Assembly: GCF_000382205.1 (NCBI RefSeq)
Contig: NZ_KB907788.1
Span: forward strand, 558,001-622,000
DNA: 64,000 nucleotides
Source: Dyadobacter beijingensis DSM 21582
GTDB taxonomy: Bacteria; Bacteroidota; Bacteroidia; Cytophagales; Spirosomataceae
Direction: 5' to 3'
The position numbers were made by a program, and so were the translations under genes. Of the stretch, positions 9,401 to 18,470 are shown one piece after another (the first letter of the stretch is position 1; every line of letters starts with the position of its first letter). The notes beneath the pieces were generated by a model. That model did no database searches. It worked only from the letters and a program-made list of their open reading frames with translations, and was not told the DNA's origin.

Positions 9401-9542
9401 TAATATGCGCGTTTTTGCGTCGGCTCGAAACCTGCTCACGTTCACGAAATGGCCGGGCTGGGACCCCGAAGCCTGGGATAGCGACGGCAACAATGTGCCG
9501 ATGCCGAAAAACTTCACGGTCGGTTTGAACCTCTCATTGTAA
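6429..9542 (+). CDS. SusC/RagA-like TonB-dependent outer membrane transporter
   Basis: About 1037 residues. A signal peptide (MLVLFAWLSPVWLYGQ) is followed by a carboxypeptidase-D-like domain (VTGVISDSLTKQGLPGVTVV). The SusC signature ELVVVGYGTMKKSDLTGAV and a plug domain (SLQIRGPKSL, then MDILKDASSAAVFGARAAGG) come next, then the beta-barrel ending NFTVGLNLSL. With the SusD partner starting 21 nt downstream, it imports an oligosaccharide or similar ligand. It has no N-terminal STN domain, unlike the second SusC here, so it probably does not signal to a FecR. ATG 6429 is preferred over 6318 because the residues before 6429 are not signal-like. Confidence 0.93.
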   Translation: MHVKLPTHPWARMLVLFAWLSPVWLYGQNLKDVTGVISDSLTKQGLPGVTVVVKGTQRGTTTDADGKYAVQASPSDVLTFSYVGYLMKEVAVGNQSMIEIALQPSTNALDELVVVGYGTMKKSDLTGAVIRIDAKTFKNQPMTQLTDMLTGTVAGFNANQATSAAGGSSLQIRGPKSLTANSSPMVVMDGVIFNGSISDINPADIETMDILKDASSAAVFGARAAGGVILITTKKGATGKPVINVSANVGTAQTTNDFKPFDKDGYLSFRRDLLRATNPDRPAFYYDNPGALPAGVSLEQWRTASNNPQADNTQEWLSRLRFFPIETENYLAGKTVDWYKEVIRTGLRQNYDVSIGGGSQNVTYYWSLGYQKNEGILRGDQFSTIRSRLNVDFKVTDWLNVGVNSQFADRDESTVPANLAQMFIMSPYGSVFDANGDVMWYPNSFAVANPLINYYGQERMKKVNTLFASLYGKIKLPFGFDYKMSFQPRYEASKDYNFWSSNTLDGGSTRSGGYGTRADASTYEYILDNLLHWNKQFGIHQFDVTLLYSAERNRGWYSKIANQGFVPNENLGFHGLQYGTSPAMETNDSQITGDAAMARLNYTLFDKYLITASVRRDGFSAFGTKQPRAVFPAAAIAWKISEEKFFNLDFVSQMKVRASWGVNGNRDIGAYSALAQLLSAMYYDGTNVQVGVYNTSLANPNLVWEKTKSINLGIDLSLLKNRIDMSLEYYDMTTTDLLMKRLLPEITGFKDITTNLGLLGNKGFEMTINTVNRESANFSWRSGLVFSFNRNKIKRLFGDYKEETVDGKTVRSELPDYSNEWFPGQAIDRVWNYNVTGIWQTAEKDAAAVYKLQPGDFKAVDVDGNGKYEALMDKQFIGYRQPRFRIGLRNEFTFFKNFTASVFLRSELGHMAPFAEGLRTGGSDTYDRRNTNDFPYWTPENPTNDYARLNTNTNVFGGGIKVYKKLSFLRVQDVNVGYSVPSGIAKKLKVNNMRVFASARNLLTFTKWPGWDPEAWDSDGNNVPMPKNFTVGLNLSL

Positions 9543-9563
9543 TCTGTCATTAACAACTGCATT

Positions 9564-11315
9564 ATGAAAATATTTAAATACCTCATACTGTTTGCATTGC
9601 TGCTCTGCCAGACAGCCTGCGACAAGGATTGGCTGAAACCCGAGCCGCTGTCGTTTTTCAGTCCGGAAAACGTGTTCGTAGACAAAGCGGGGATGGAGGC
9701 GCTGCTCATCACCATGCGGAAGGACCTCAAAAACGAGAGCACCGGCACGATGCCGAACCTCACGATGGAGTTCGCCGCGTCGGACCTGGCCTCGCCCTGG
9801 TCGCAGCTGGATTTTTACAACCTTACGCCCAATACCGACCAATATTATCGCTTCCTGGCGATGTTTACGGTCATGTATTCGTCGATCAAGAACTGTAATG
9901 TGCTCATTACCAGAATTGACGATATTAAATGGGCATCCGATGCGGAGCGGAACGCGATCCTGGCGGAAGCGCTCTGGCACCGGGCGTACTGGTATTACCG
10001 GCTTGTCAATTCGTATGGGGACGTGCCGTTTCTGAGCGGGGAAATACAGGAGGCCAAACTCGATTTCCAGACCCACAGCCGGTGGACGATTCTGGAAAAA
10101 ATAAAAACAGACGTGGAGTTTGCCGCGGAACGGCTGCCGGTAGCGGCTAAGTCCGGCGTCATCACCAAAGGCGCAGCAAACCATTTGCTGGCAAAAATTT
10201 ACCTCGCGAACCTGGAATACGACAAGGCCATCGAGGCAGCCAACAAAGTCATTAACGGCCCGTATGCTTTGATGAACAACCGTTTCGGCGTGGATGCCGC
10301 GAAGGCGAACCGTAACCTGATCTGGGACCTGCACCGCGCGAAGAATTTCAGCATTGCGCAGAATACGGAGACGATCCTGGCGGCCATCGACCGCTACGAA
10401 GCGCCGCCGGCGGCACGGTCCGTAGGCTTGTACACGATGCGGCTTTACAACTGCCAGTGGTTTCAGCCGCAGGTACTCGACAGCCAGGGCAAGCCGGGAA
10501 TGGTGGCGAGCGGCCCGATGTACGATTCGCTCGGCCGGGGCAATGCGAATATCCGGCTCACGGGCTATTTTCAATACGATATCTGGGCTTATAAAGGCGC
10601 TACATGGCGCAATACCACCGATCTGCGCCGCGCCGATATCAACTGGGTCGATATCCACGAATTGAAATACAACAACCCCGCTTCCGTCGATTTCGGTAAG
10701 CCCATTAATACCAAATTCCTCGCAGCGCAGGTGGATACGTTCAAGCACGTGTACGCGATGCCGCATTACATCATGTACAATCCGCAGGACGACCCGAAAG
10801 CCACGCCGATGGGCGGCAATGGCGACTGGTACATTTTCCGCCTCGCCGAAACGTACCTGCTCCGCGCAGAGGCCTACTTCTGGAAAAACCAGCTCGCGTT
10901 GGCGGCCGACGATATTAATAAAGTGCGGACAAGGGCCAAAGCATTACCCGTTTCGGCCGGCGAAGTGACGATCGATTTTATCCTGCACGAGCGCGCCCGC
11001 GAGCTTTTTGCCGAGGAACCGCGGCATTCGGAGCTGGTGCGTATTTCGTACATCATGGCCAAAGCCGGACTGAATGGATATAGCCTGAGCAATTTCAGCG
11101 AAAAGAACTATTACTTCGACCGGGTGATGCGCTATAACAATACCTACGAGAAGAAGATCCAGCTGCTGGGTAACACGGCGAATATGGCGCCATTCCACGC
11201 ATTGTGGCCGATTCCCTCGCTGGTGATCACGGCCAATACAAAAGGGGTGATCAACCAGAATGTCGGTTACGACGGCGCCGACAGGAACGTGCCGCCGCTG
11301 ACGAAGATTGAATAG
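9564..11315 (+). CDS. SusD/RagB family nutrient-binding lipoprotein
   Basis: A protein of 583 residues with lipoprotein signal LCQTAC (Cys19). It has the SusD pattern: a helical TPR-like N-terminal half (ILAEALWHRAYWYYRLVNSYGDVPF), and a C-terminal part with NGDWYIFRLAETYLLRAEAYFWKNQ and the ERARELFAEEPR motif. It caps the SusC channel at the cell surface and binds the substrate. It lies 21 nt after susC, and a strong terminator follows. The substrate cannot be told from the sequence. Confidence 0.93.
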   Translation: MKIFKYLILFALLLCQTACDKDWLKPEPLSFFSPENVFVDKAGMEALLITMRKDLKNESTGTMPNLTMEFAASDLASPWSQLDFYNLTPNTDQYYRFLAMFTVMYSSIKNCNVLITRIDDIKWASDAERNAILAEALWHRAYWYYRLVNSYGDVPFLSGEIQEAKLDFQTHSRWTILEKIKTDVEFAAERLPVAAKSGVITKGAANHLLAKIYLANLEYDKAIEAANKVINGPYALMNNRFGVDAAKANRNLIWDLHRAKNFSIAQNTETILAAIDRYEAPPAARSVGLYTMRLYNCQWFQPQVLDSQGKPGMVASGPMYDSLGRGNANIRLTGYFQYDIWAYKGATWRNTTDLRRADINWVDIHELKYNNPASVDFGKPINTKFLAAQVDTFKHVYAMPHYIMYNPQDDPKATPMGGNGDWYIFRLAETYLLRAEAYFWKNQLALAADDINKVRTRAKALPVSAGEVTIDFILHERARELFAEEPRHSELVRISYIMAKAGLNGYSLSNFSEKNYYFDRVMRYNNTYEKKIQLLGNTANMAPFHALWPIPSLVITANTKGVINQNVGYDGADRNVPPLTKIE

Positions 11316-11332
11316 GATGTTTTTGAATACAA

Positions 11333-11367
11333 AAAAAGGGGTGCTGCTCAATGCAGTACCCCTTTTT
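11333..11367. terminator. Bidirectional terminator
   Basis: A 15-bp stem (AAAAAGGGGTGCTGC / GCAGTACCCCTTTTT, one G-T wobble) with a 5-nt loop. It has A's on one side and T's on the other, so it works for both strands. It separates the convergent susD gene and the minus-strand lipoprotein gene. Confidence 0.92.
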
Positions 11368-11382
11368 GCGGTTTGTGATGGA

Positions 11383-12099
11383 TCAATAGTCGACCGGTTT
11401 TTTTGAAATATAAAGCGTACCGCGGTAATCTTTGTCGCCGCAAAAATCCACTTTGCCGTTTTTGTCGCAGAGCGGGGCCGAAGCCGTAATATGCAGGCGA
11501 GACTTACCGTCGAAATACACGCTGCTTAGCTGATGCTTCCACGGAAGTCCTATTCGCCGCCCGCTTTCCGATTTGACGCCGAGATCCTCGGAATTGCCGA
11601 AGGAATCGTACACTTTATCGATGGAAAAACGGATACCGTTGCCGGAATGCGCGAAGTTGATGGGCTTTTTCATGTCCAGATAATCAGCCGAACGCGCCAG
11701 CTTTTGCCATTTAATGCCGCCGTCGACGCTAAAATAGTAGGGCCGTGACGCGTACCTGTTGCCGGGATCGGCGGTAGTGCTGGTTTCGGTATCGAGCACA
11801 AACAGCGTGTCGTTGCGCGAAGTGAAGCCGGCCAGCCCGATGCCGGTATTGTAGTCGGCCTGGTTCCAGGTTTTGCCGCGGTCGTTGGTATAGTAAATGC
11901 GGAAACGGTCGGTAATGAGCAATGTGCCGTCGATATCGCCGTAAACCGCCTGTATTTCCCGGTTGTCGGGCGCACGGAGAATGTACCAGTCGGGGTGCTG
12001 CATTTCGAAGCCCTGGTCTGGTGCAGGGGTTGGATTTTCGTCTTTTTTACAGGAAAACAGCAGGATGAATGCTGCTGCGGCAAGTAAGATTTGTTTCAT
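11383..12099 (-). CDS. Lipoprotein with BNR/Asp-box-like repeats
   Basis: A protein of 238 residues with lipobox LLFSC (Cys17). The mature part holds Asp-box-like turns: YYTNDRGKTWNQAD and YYFSVDGGIKWQKL, as in sialidase-type or Ycf48-type beta-propellers. It is shorter than a full six-bladed propeller, so it may be a partial propeller or a non-enzymatic binding protein. It lies alone between a bidirectional terminator and the end of the efflux operon, on the same strand as the latter but 123 nt past its stop. The function is unknown. Confidence 0.8.
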   Translation of the reverse strand: MKQILLAAAAFILLFSCKKDENPTPAPDQGFEMQHPDWYILRAPDNREIQAVYGDIDGTLLITDRFRIYYTNDRGKTWNQADYNTGIGLAGFTSRNDTLFVLDTETSTTADPGNRYASRPYYFSVDGGIKWQKLARSADYLDMKKPINFAHSGNGIRFSIDKVYDSFGNSEDLGVKSESGRRIGLPWKHQLSSVYFDGKSRLHITASAPLCDKNGKVDFCGDKDYRGTLYISKKPVDY

Positions 12100-12222
12100 G
12101 AAGGGGCAGGATATCAGGTGAGTGTATTATAACGGTTACAATTTATCTTTTAAACCAATTCATATTTAAACTGGATATTAAATAATCGTTAACTTCTCAC
12201 AAATTGCTTTCCTGCCAGCCTG

Positions 12223-13581
12223 TTATTCCGATGTCAGCCGAAGCAAATCTGAAAAAGCCAGCCGGTAATTCAGCTGCGCCGCCAGCAAATCTGCCTCGGA
12301 TTTGGCGAGCAGCGAGCGGGTATTGAGCAGGTCCGCTTCGAGGTTCAGTCCGGAGGCTTGCTTGTCGGTTTGAACTTTCAATTCTTCGGTACGGTATTTC
12401 ACGGCTTTTTCGGCCACGGCGATCAGCGCGGTTGCTTGTGTGAGCTTGCGGTACGTTTTGGCCACATCGTTTTTGACCTGATTTTGGGTATTAATCAAAT
12501 TTTCGCGTGCCTGTTCGCTCAGGAAATGCCGCTGGCGGATTACTTCCCGGTTTGCGATCAGGTCCTGGATGTTCCATTTCAGCTGCGCGCCGAGGAATGG
12601 GTTGTTGTTCGGAAAGAGCAGGTTACCGGTCTGGTAGGAGTAGCCTGCTACCAGGCCGACGTCGGGGAGGTTGCTCTGCTCGGCGGCTCGGATGGCTTTC
12701 TGGGTTTTGATCTCCGTCAGGTTAGCAATTTTAATATCGTTGTTGGAAATCGCGGCATTCGCCTGGTAGCTGTCCAATGGTCCTGGGGCACCGATGGGCG
12801 GCGCGCCGGGCGTCGGACTACCGGGCGTACCGGCGAGGGTAATGCTGTCGGCTTCGATGCCCGTCAGCTGTTTCAGGTCTGCCATGTAATCGTCCGTCTG
12901 AATCTGAAGTTTCAGCAGGTTCTGCTCCTCATCGGCGATGTTGGCTTGCAGGCCGGCTTTGTTCACGTCGAGGGTTTTGCCCGAAAGTAATGCGCTTTCC
13001 ACATCGTAGAGCCGCATTTGCGCGAGGCGGATCTTTGCATTTGCTTCTTCCTGCTGTTTTTCCGTAATGAGCAGGCCGTAATACAGTTTCTCAATGGCCT
13101 GCGTGATTTGCAGCGAGGCTCTGGATTGTTCCTTGCGCGCCAGTTCCGCATCCGTTTGCGCCACTTCAATGCCCGTTCTGATCTTTCCGAGCTGGGTAAT
13201 GGGCTGGTAGACCGTCACGCCCGCATTGAAATTGTGGTGTTTACCCAAAGGAAAAGTTTTTTGCTCGTTGGGCAGCTGAATGTTTGTCCCGCCAAGCGGC
13301 AATGCGCCGAACGAACCCTGTTCGATCACGAGCGAACCCAGGTTCACATTGTACTGGTAGGATGAACTCACCGAGGCGACGGGGTAGCGCTTGATGCGGT
13401 CCTCGGCTACCTTCGCCTCCTTCTCGGCTACCTGCAGCTTGCGCACATTGAGCAAGTGGTTGTTCTGCAAAGCCAGCTCCACGGCACGGTCGAGCGTGAG
13501 CGGCTGCGCCTGCTGCGCGTACGTGCGGATGAGCGGAAGCGCGAGAAGGAATAGTATGGGAAGAAACGGCTTAGTTTTCAT
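12223..13581 (-). CDS. TolC-family outer membrane efflux protein
   Basis: About 452 residues. A signal peptide (FLPILFLLALPLIRTYAQ) is followed by two related halves rich in long Gln/Ala/Leu helices (LTLDRAVELALQNNHLLNVRKLQVAEKEAK, later DLLNTRSLLAKSEADLLAAQLNYRLAFSDLLRL). This is the outer membrane exit duct of a tripartite pump. It overlaps the end of the RND gene by 11 nt and is the last gene of the minus-strand operon adaptor, pump, duct. ATG 13581 is preferred over 13593 because it begins the signal peptide directly. Confidence 0.92.
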   Translation of the reverse strand: MKTKPFLPILFLLALPLIRTYAQQAQPLTLDRAVELALQNNHLLNVRKLQVAEKEAKVAEDRIKRYPVASVSSSYQYNVNLGSLVIEQGSFGALPLGGTNIQLPNEQKTFPLGKHHNFNAGVTVYQPITQLGKIRTGIEVAQTDAELARKEQSRASLQITQAIEKLYYGLLITEKQQEEANAKIRLAQMRLYDVESALLSGKTLDVNKAGLQANIADEEQNLLKLQIQTDDYMADLKQLTGIEADSITLAGTPGSPTPGAPPIGAPGPLDSYQANAAISNNDIKIANLTEIKTQKAIRAAEQSNLPDVGLVAGYSYQTGNLLFPNNNPFLGAQLKWNIQDLIANREVIRQRHFLSEQARENLINTQNQVKNDVAKTYRKLTQATALIAVAEKAVKYRTEELKVQTDKQASGLNLEADLLNTRSLLAKSEADLLAAQLNYRLAFSDLLRLTSE

Positions 13582-16500
13582 GGTGTTCAGCAACTGGGGT
13601 TACCATCAGGTCTTTTTTGTCGTGTGGTTTGATCATCGCGATGTACAGCACCGGCACTGTCAGCAATGCCATCACCATCGACCATATCACACCGACGGCG
13701 ATCACGCTCGCGAGCGGGCTCCACATGGGCGAGCCCGAAAGGATCATCGGCAGCACACCGATGGCCGCCGCCATGGCGGTAAGGAATATAGGCCGTAGCC
13801 GCCGCTTACCCGATTCGATGGCGGCCGTGCGGATGTCCATGCCGTGGCCGAGGAGCTCGTTGGTATGGTCCACGAGAATAATCGCATTCCGCACCACGAT
13901 ACCCGACAGGCTGATTAACCCTACAAATGCCGTGAATCCGAAGTTGTTATGGGTTATGTACAGGCCGATAAGCGCCCCGAATAGGCTGAGCGGGATGGTG
14001 AGCATGACCAGCATCGCCTCTTTCAGGCTGCGGAACTGGAACAGCAGGATGAAGAAGATCAGTACGAGGCTGATCGCCAGCACCACCATCATCTGGCTGA
14101 ACGTCTCGTTTTTATTGAACTGCTCACCGCCATATTCGATGCGGTAGCCGGCAGGCAGGGGCAAGTCGGCAATTTTGGGGCTTATTTCCTTCACAAGGTC
14201 GGCCGGGAGCACGTCGCCTTCCGTTTCGCTCAGGACCGTGAGCGTTCGCACGCCGTTGCGGTGCATGATCTTACCTGTCTGCCATTGCGGTTTCAGGTCG
14301 GCGATCTGGCGGAGCGGCACGCTGGCATCGGTCACGGGCGACGAAATATAGGTGTTTTCGAGGTTGTCGGACGACTGCCGGTTCTGTTCGTCGAGCCGGA
14401 AAACGATATCCAGCGGATTGTTGCCCTCGTACATGGTCGACACGGGGGCGCCGTTGAAACCCGTGTAGATCATTTGTGAAATGCTGCCGGTTGTGAAGCC
14501 GAGCTTGTTGGCCTCGTCCTTAAGCTGGATGCTGATACCGTAATAGTCCTCCCTGAAATCCGACCGGACCATCGTGCTGCCATTGGCCTTCTGAACAATA
14601 TCCAGCACTTGTGCGCCAATGGCTTTCAAATGCGTGATGTCGTCTCCTACAATGCGTACTTCCACGGGCGATTTATAAGGTGACCCCTGTTGCATCAGTT
14701 TCACTTCCGGCGAACCTTCCGGGATGAGGGCAGCCAGTTTGCCGTCCAGATCGCGGGCAAATTCTTCGGCAGTTTGATCATCCGTCGTATTGATGAGGAT
14801 CTGGGCATAATTGGTGACGGGTACCTCTGGCGAGAAATTGTAATAGAACCTGGGAGCGCTGGTGCCTGTGAAAGTCGCGTAGGAAGTGACGCGCGGGTCG
14901 CCTTTGACGAGCTTTTCAGCTTTGAGAATGGCCTGGCTGGTTTGATCGAGTTTGGTGCCCGTCGGCATCCATAGTTCTATTACAAACTGATTACGCTCCG
15001 CCGCGGGAAAGAATTTTTGTTTAATTCCCTGATAGACAAAACCGGACAGCACGACGGTGATTAGACTGACGCCGATGGTCAGGCCGGAATGCCTGACGCA
15101 CCATTCCAGGGCCGAGTTATAGCCGTTTTGCATGCGATCGAGCAGGCTGACACGCTTTTTCCGGTCGGCGTTTTCCGCACTATGGTCGTGCAGCCCTTTC
15201 TTAATGAACGTGTAGCAGAGAAGCGGGGTCAGGATCATCGCGACGATAAACGAAGCGGCCAGCGCGATGGTGACGGTAATGGGCAATGTATGGATGAACT
15301 CGCCCACCGAGCCGGTCAGGATCACCATCGGCATGAACGAGGCGATGATGGTAACGGTGGCGGCCAGTACCGGGATGACCAGGTCGGTGGCGCTGCGCCA
15401 GGCTGCCGTCCAGCGGTCTATGCCTTCGTCCAGCAATTCCACATAGTTATCGGCGATGACAATGGCGTCGTCCACCACCATGCCCAGCACGACGATCAGG
15501 CCGGCCAGTGAAACCTGGTGCAGCTCGATGGAGAATGCATTCAGCAGGGCAAACGTTACCGCGATCGTCATCGGGATCGCCATCGCGGCCACGGCGGCAA
15601 TGCGCAATGGCAGGAGCAGGATTACCACGACGACCACCGAAAAAATGGCCAGGAAGAATTCCCGGATAAAGTGCGTAATATTTTCGTCCACCAGATGCGG
15701 CTGGTTTACAATCGTCGTCAGTTTCACATCCGATGGCAGCCGCTTTTCTGTTTCGGCGAGTTTTGCGGCCACTTCTTCGCCGAATTTCACGATGTTGTTG
15801 CCTTCCTGCATCTGGATCGCCAGCATCATCGCATTATTACCGTTGACCGTCGTTTTGCTCGTCGGTTCGGTGTATTCGCGTTTAACCTGAGCCATGTCGC
15901 CGACCCGGATCAGCTCGCCGGTTTGAGTAGCGCCGACAATCTGGTTGGCAATTTCATTTTCGGTGCTGAAATAGCCGGATGTATAGAGCGGCGTCTGACT
16001 GGTGGCCGTCTTGATATCGCCCGTCGGGCTGATCACATTCTGCGATTGCAGCACCTGGATCACCTGCGATAGCCTCACATTGTATTGCGACAGCTTTTCG
16101 GAGCTGCAGGTAACGGTGATCTGCTCTTTTTGCTCGCCGATGCGCTTGATCTTCGAAACCGATTTAACGGTCCTGAGCACATCTTCGAGCTTTTGGGTAT
16201 AATCCCGCAACTGGGCATAAGTGGCCTTGTTGCTTTCAATGCCGATTACAAGCGCCTCGGTATCGCCGAAATCGGAGTTCACGATCGGGCCGCGGACGCC
16301 TTTTGGAAAATCGACCTGACGCGCCACCAGCAGCTGGTGACGCAGCTTGCTCCAGAATACGTCCGGGTTTTTGACATTTTCACCCAGCTCCACATTCACG
16401 ACCACCATGCCGTCCTGCGAGGTAGAGTAGGTTTTTTCCTTGCGGATTTCTTCAAACTGGAAAAGATATTGTTCCAGTTTCCTGGTCACCTGGTCCTCCA

Positions 16501-16675
16501 CCTGGGCCGAATTGGCGCCCGGAAAAAAGGCGAGCACAAGGCCCTGCCTCACGGTAATTTTCGGGTCTTCGCGCCTCGGCATGTTCAGGAGCGAGTAAAC
16601 GCCCACCGCGAATACCAGCAGCAATACCGACAGCGTCACCTGCGGATATTTCAGGGATGATTTGACGAAGTTCAT
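13571..16675 (-). CDS. RND family efflux pump, inner membrane transporter
   Basis: A protein of 1034 residues, the usual size for an AcrB/HAE1-like RND pump. It starts with a hydrophobic TM1 (VTLSVLLLVFAVGVYSLLNM). It contains the TM4 segment LAGLIVVLGMVVDDAIVIADNYVEL, with the acidic pair used for proton relay, and repeats the pattern in the second half (LISLSGIVVRNAIILVDHTNEL). It exports drugs or other amphiphiles using the proton gradient. It begins 8 nt after the adaptor gene and overlaps the TolC-type gene. The subfamily (drug rather than metal) is inferred from the GMVVDDAIV motif. Confidence 0.94.
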   Translation of the reverse strand: MNFVKSSLKYPQVTLSVLLLVFAVGVYSLLNMPRREDPKITVRQGLVLAFFPGANSAQVEDQVTRKLEQYLFQFEEIRKEKTYSTSQDGMVVVNVELGENVKNPDVFWSKLRHQLLVARQVDFPKGVRGPIVNSDFGDTEALVIGIESNKATYAQLRDYTQKLEDVLRTVKSVSKIKRIGEQKEQITVTCSSEKLSQYNVRLSQVIQVLQSQNVISPTGDIKTATSQTPLYTSGYFSTENEIANQIVGATQTGELIRVGDMAQVKREYTEPTSKTTVNGNNAMMLAIQMQEGNNIVKFGEEVAAKLAETEKRLPSDVKLTTIVNQPHLVDENITHFIREFFLAIFSVVVVVILLLPLRIAAVAAMAIPMTIAVTFALLNAFSIELHQVSLAGLIVVLGMVVDDAIVIADNYVELLDEGIDRWTAAWRSATDLVIPVLAATVTIIASFMPMVILTGSVGEFIHTLPITVTIALAASFIVAMILTPLLCYTFIKKGLHDHSAENADRKKRVSLLDRMQNGYNSALEWCVRHSGLTIGVSLITVVLSGFVYQGIKQKFFPAAERNQFVIELWMPTGTKLDQTSQAILKAEKLVKGDPRVTSYATFTGTSAPRFYYNFSPEVPVTNYAQILINTTDDQTAEEFARDLDGKLAALIPEGSPEVKLMQQGSPYKSPVEVRIVGDDITHLKAIGAQVLDIVQKANGSTMVRSDFREDYYGISIQLKDEANKLGFTTGSISQMIYTGFNGAPVSTMYEGNNPLDIVFRLDEQNRQSSDNLENTYISSPVTDASVPLRQIADLKPQWQTGKIMHRNGVRTLTVLSETEGDVLPADLVKEISPKIADLPLPAGYRIEYGGEQFNKNETFSQMMVVLAISLVLIFFILLFQFRSLKEAMLVMLTIPLSLFGALIGLYITHNNFGFTAFVGLISLSGIVVRNAIILVDHTNELLGHGMDIRTAAIESGKRRLRPIFLTAMAAAIGVLPMILSGSPMWSPLASVIAVGVIWSMVMALLTVPVLYIAMIKPHDKKDLMVTPVAEHHEN

Positions 16676-16683
16676 AATGCAGC

Positions 16684-17715
16684 TTATTGGGTGATGGAAA
16701 TGGCCGTACCGTCGGTAAGCTTATGCTGTCCGCCCGTCACGACGCGGTCGTTTTCGGAAATGCCCGAGGTAATTTCGATCTGGTTGTCGGTCAGCTGGCC
16801 GAGGCTTACCTTCCGTTTCAATGCGATCCTGCGGTCGGTATCGGCCACGAATACGTAGCTTTGGTTGTCGAGGTCGTGCAGGACGGCCTCGGTAGGGAGT
16901 ACCAATGCTTTTTTCGACTGGTTGGATGCCATTGTTACTTCGGCGATCATGCCGGGTCGGATAAGCAGCTTCGGGTTGTTCAGTACGATTTTAATGGTAA
17001 ATGCCCGTGAAGCCGCGTCGGCCGCCGAGCCCACCTCCGTCACTTTGCCGGTAAATGTCTCGCTCAGTGAAGAAACCAGTACTTTCGCTTCCTGGCCAAG
17101 TTTGATATTGTGCAATTCACTTTCGGGGATATACGCATTCACTTTCACCGTGCGGATGTCCGACACGACGAACAGCGGCGTGCCCACGCCGACGATCTCG
17201 CCCACCTCGGCCATCTTTTTGAGCATTACCCCGCTGATGGGCGCGTAAAGCCTCGTGTCGGACAGGTTTTTGGCATGCAGCTTCTCCTGCGCACGTGCCT
17301 GTTGCAGCCCGAAGCCAACCTTGGCGAAATCGCTCTCGCTCAGGCTCCGACGGTCGTGCATGACTTTCAGTCGGTCGTATTCGTCCTGAACCTGAGCTAC
17401 TTGTACGTCGGCTAGTTCTTTGGCAATGCTGTAATTGCCGGGGTCGAGGCTCGACAGCAACTGGCCTTGCTTCACCAGCTGTCCTTCCGCGGCGGCGATG
17501 TAGTTGATCTTTCCGCCGACGAGGAAACCGAGGCGGACGGTCTTGTTGCCTTCGATATTCCCGCTGACGGAGATCTGGTTGTTGGCGGTAATGTTGCGGG
17601 CTTGCCGTGTCACGACGGGCAGCGGCTTTTCGACGGATTTGGCCTGATCGCCGGATTTGTTGCAGCCGGAAAGCGCGGCTATCAGGAGAGTGAGATAGAT
17701 AGAATTGCTTTTCAT
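16684..17715 (-). CDS. RND efflux periplasmic adaptor (HlyD/MFP family)
   Basis: About 343 residues. The frame extends upstream to 17838, but ATG 17715 gives a lipoprotein signal (LIAALSGC, Cys18) and is chosen. It has the lipoyl/hairpin order: GNIEGNKTVRLGFLVGGKINYIAAAEGQLVKQGQLL, a coiled-coil hairpin, then LYAPISGVMLKKMAEVGEIVGVGTPLFVV and a beta-barrel/membrane-proximal domain. It links the RND pump to the TolC-like duct. It is the first gene of the operon, with its promoter in the 220-nt region shared with the divergent lipoprotein gene. Confidence 0.93.
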   Translation of the reverse strand: MKSNSIYLTLLIAALSGCNKSGDQAKSVEKPLPVVTRQARNITANNQISVSGNIEGNKTVRLGFLVGGKINYIAAAEGQLVKQGQLLSSLDPGNYSIAKELADVQVAQVQDEYDRLKVMHDRRSLSESDFAKVGFGLQQARAQEKLHAKNLSDTRLYAPISGVMLKKMAEVGEIVGVGTPLFVVSDIRTVKVNAYIPESELHNIKLGQEAKVLVSSLSETFTGKVTEVGSAADAASRAFTIKIVLNNPKLLIRPGMIAEVTMASNQSKKALVLPTEAVLHDLDNQSYVFVADTDRRIALKRKVSLGQLTDNQIEITSGISENDRVVTGGQHKLTDGTAISITQ

Positions 17716-17848
17716 AGAATGGACGTTAGGCAATGCTTTTGATCTATACCAAAAAGTAACCCTAACATACTGAATTCGTACCTTATCCCCGCCATTCGCA
17801 GCCGGATTTCGGCTGGGCTTCGCCGGGTTTAAACCCAAACCCGCCTGA

Positions 17849-17914
17849 TGTGTAGTCGGTTACACGTACGGCCCGACGTATAGTAGTTTTGAAATGTCAA
17901 ACGACTACTACACA
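17849..17914. promoter_or_regulatory. Divergent regulatory region with dyad and -7 element
   Basis: TGTGTAGTCG at 17849-17858 recurs in inverted orientation, with a 3-nt insertion, as CGACTACTACACA at 17902-17914. Between the two arms lies TAGTTTTG (17884-17891), a match to the Bacteroidota -7 consensus TAnnTTTG, pointing toward the lipoprotein gene at 17936. No convincing -33 TTTG was found. The arms could bind the LytTR regulator encoded just downstream, but that is only inference. Confidence 0.5.
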
Positions 17915-17935
17915 TTATTTAACTAAATCAATTCC

Positions 17936-18412
17936 ATGAAAACTTTCAGATTACTGACCATCCTATCCGTTTTAAGCATCGCTGTCCTGACTGGTTGCAG
18001 CAAAAAAAGCGACGACGTGAACCCCGACCCGGCAACCGGCAAGGCGGGTTTCAAGGTGAAGGTGGATGGCAAAGAGTATGCTCCCGATTATTCTTACGCA
18101 TTAGCCAGCTTCCCGGCCAACGACCTTTACTACGCCATCTACGGCCTGGATAGCAAAACGACCGACATCGTGGCTATTGCATTGCCCAAGACGGTGAAAG
18201 AAGGCACATTCCCGATCAATGCGGTGAATTTTGCCGTGATGACTTTCGATAAACAGGATTTTTCGACGATCAACGGAGGCAGCGGCACCATCACGATCAC
18301 AAAAAGGACCGATGCCAATATCCAGGGCACGTTCAGCCTGACGGCCGTGGACGCGACGGGCACCAAAAGCCGCACGCTGACGGACGGCAGTTTCAACGTG
18401 AATGTTCGCTAG
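17936..18412 (+). CDS. Small hypothetical lipoprotein
   Basis: A protein of 158 residues with lipobox VLTGC (Cys21), then KKSDDVNPDP. The mature domain (FKVKVDGKEYAPDYSYAL ... GSGTITITKRTDANIQGTFSLTA) is beta-rich and resembles the DUF6252-type Bacteroidota lipoproteins that begin with a 'KVDGKEY' strand; this is a weak family match. It is divergent from the efflux operon and 58 nt upstream of the LytTR gene. The function is unknown. Confidence 0.8.
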   Translation: MKTFRLLTILSVLSIAVLTGCSKKSDDVNPDPATGKAGFKVKVDGKEYAPDYSYALASFPANDLYYAIYGLDSKTTDIVAIALPKTVKEGTFPINAVNFAVMTFDKQDFSTINGGSGTITITKRTDANIQGTFSLTAVDATGTKSRTLTDGSFNVNVR

Positions 18413-18470
18413 ATCGCACAATTTCAGCCATCCGGCCCGCGCTATCCATCCAACGATCACCGCTATTGAT

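Noticed and set aside
9534..10766. Minus-strand open frame of 410 codons
   Set aside because: It is antisense to the SusD gene, whose motifs and lipobox are unambiguous.
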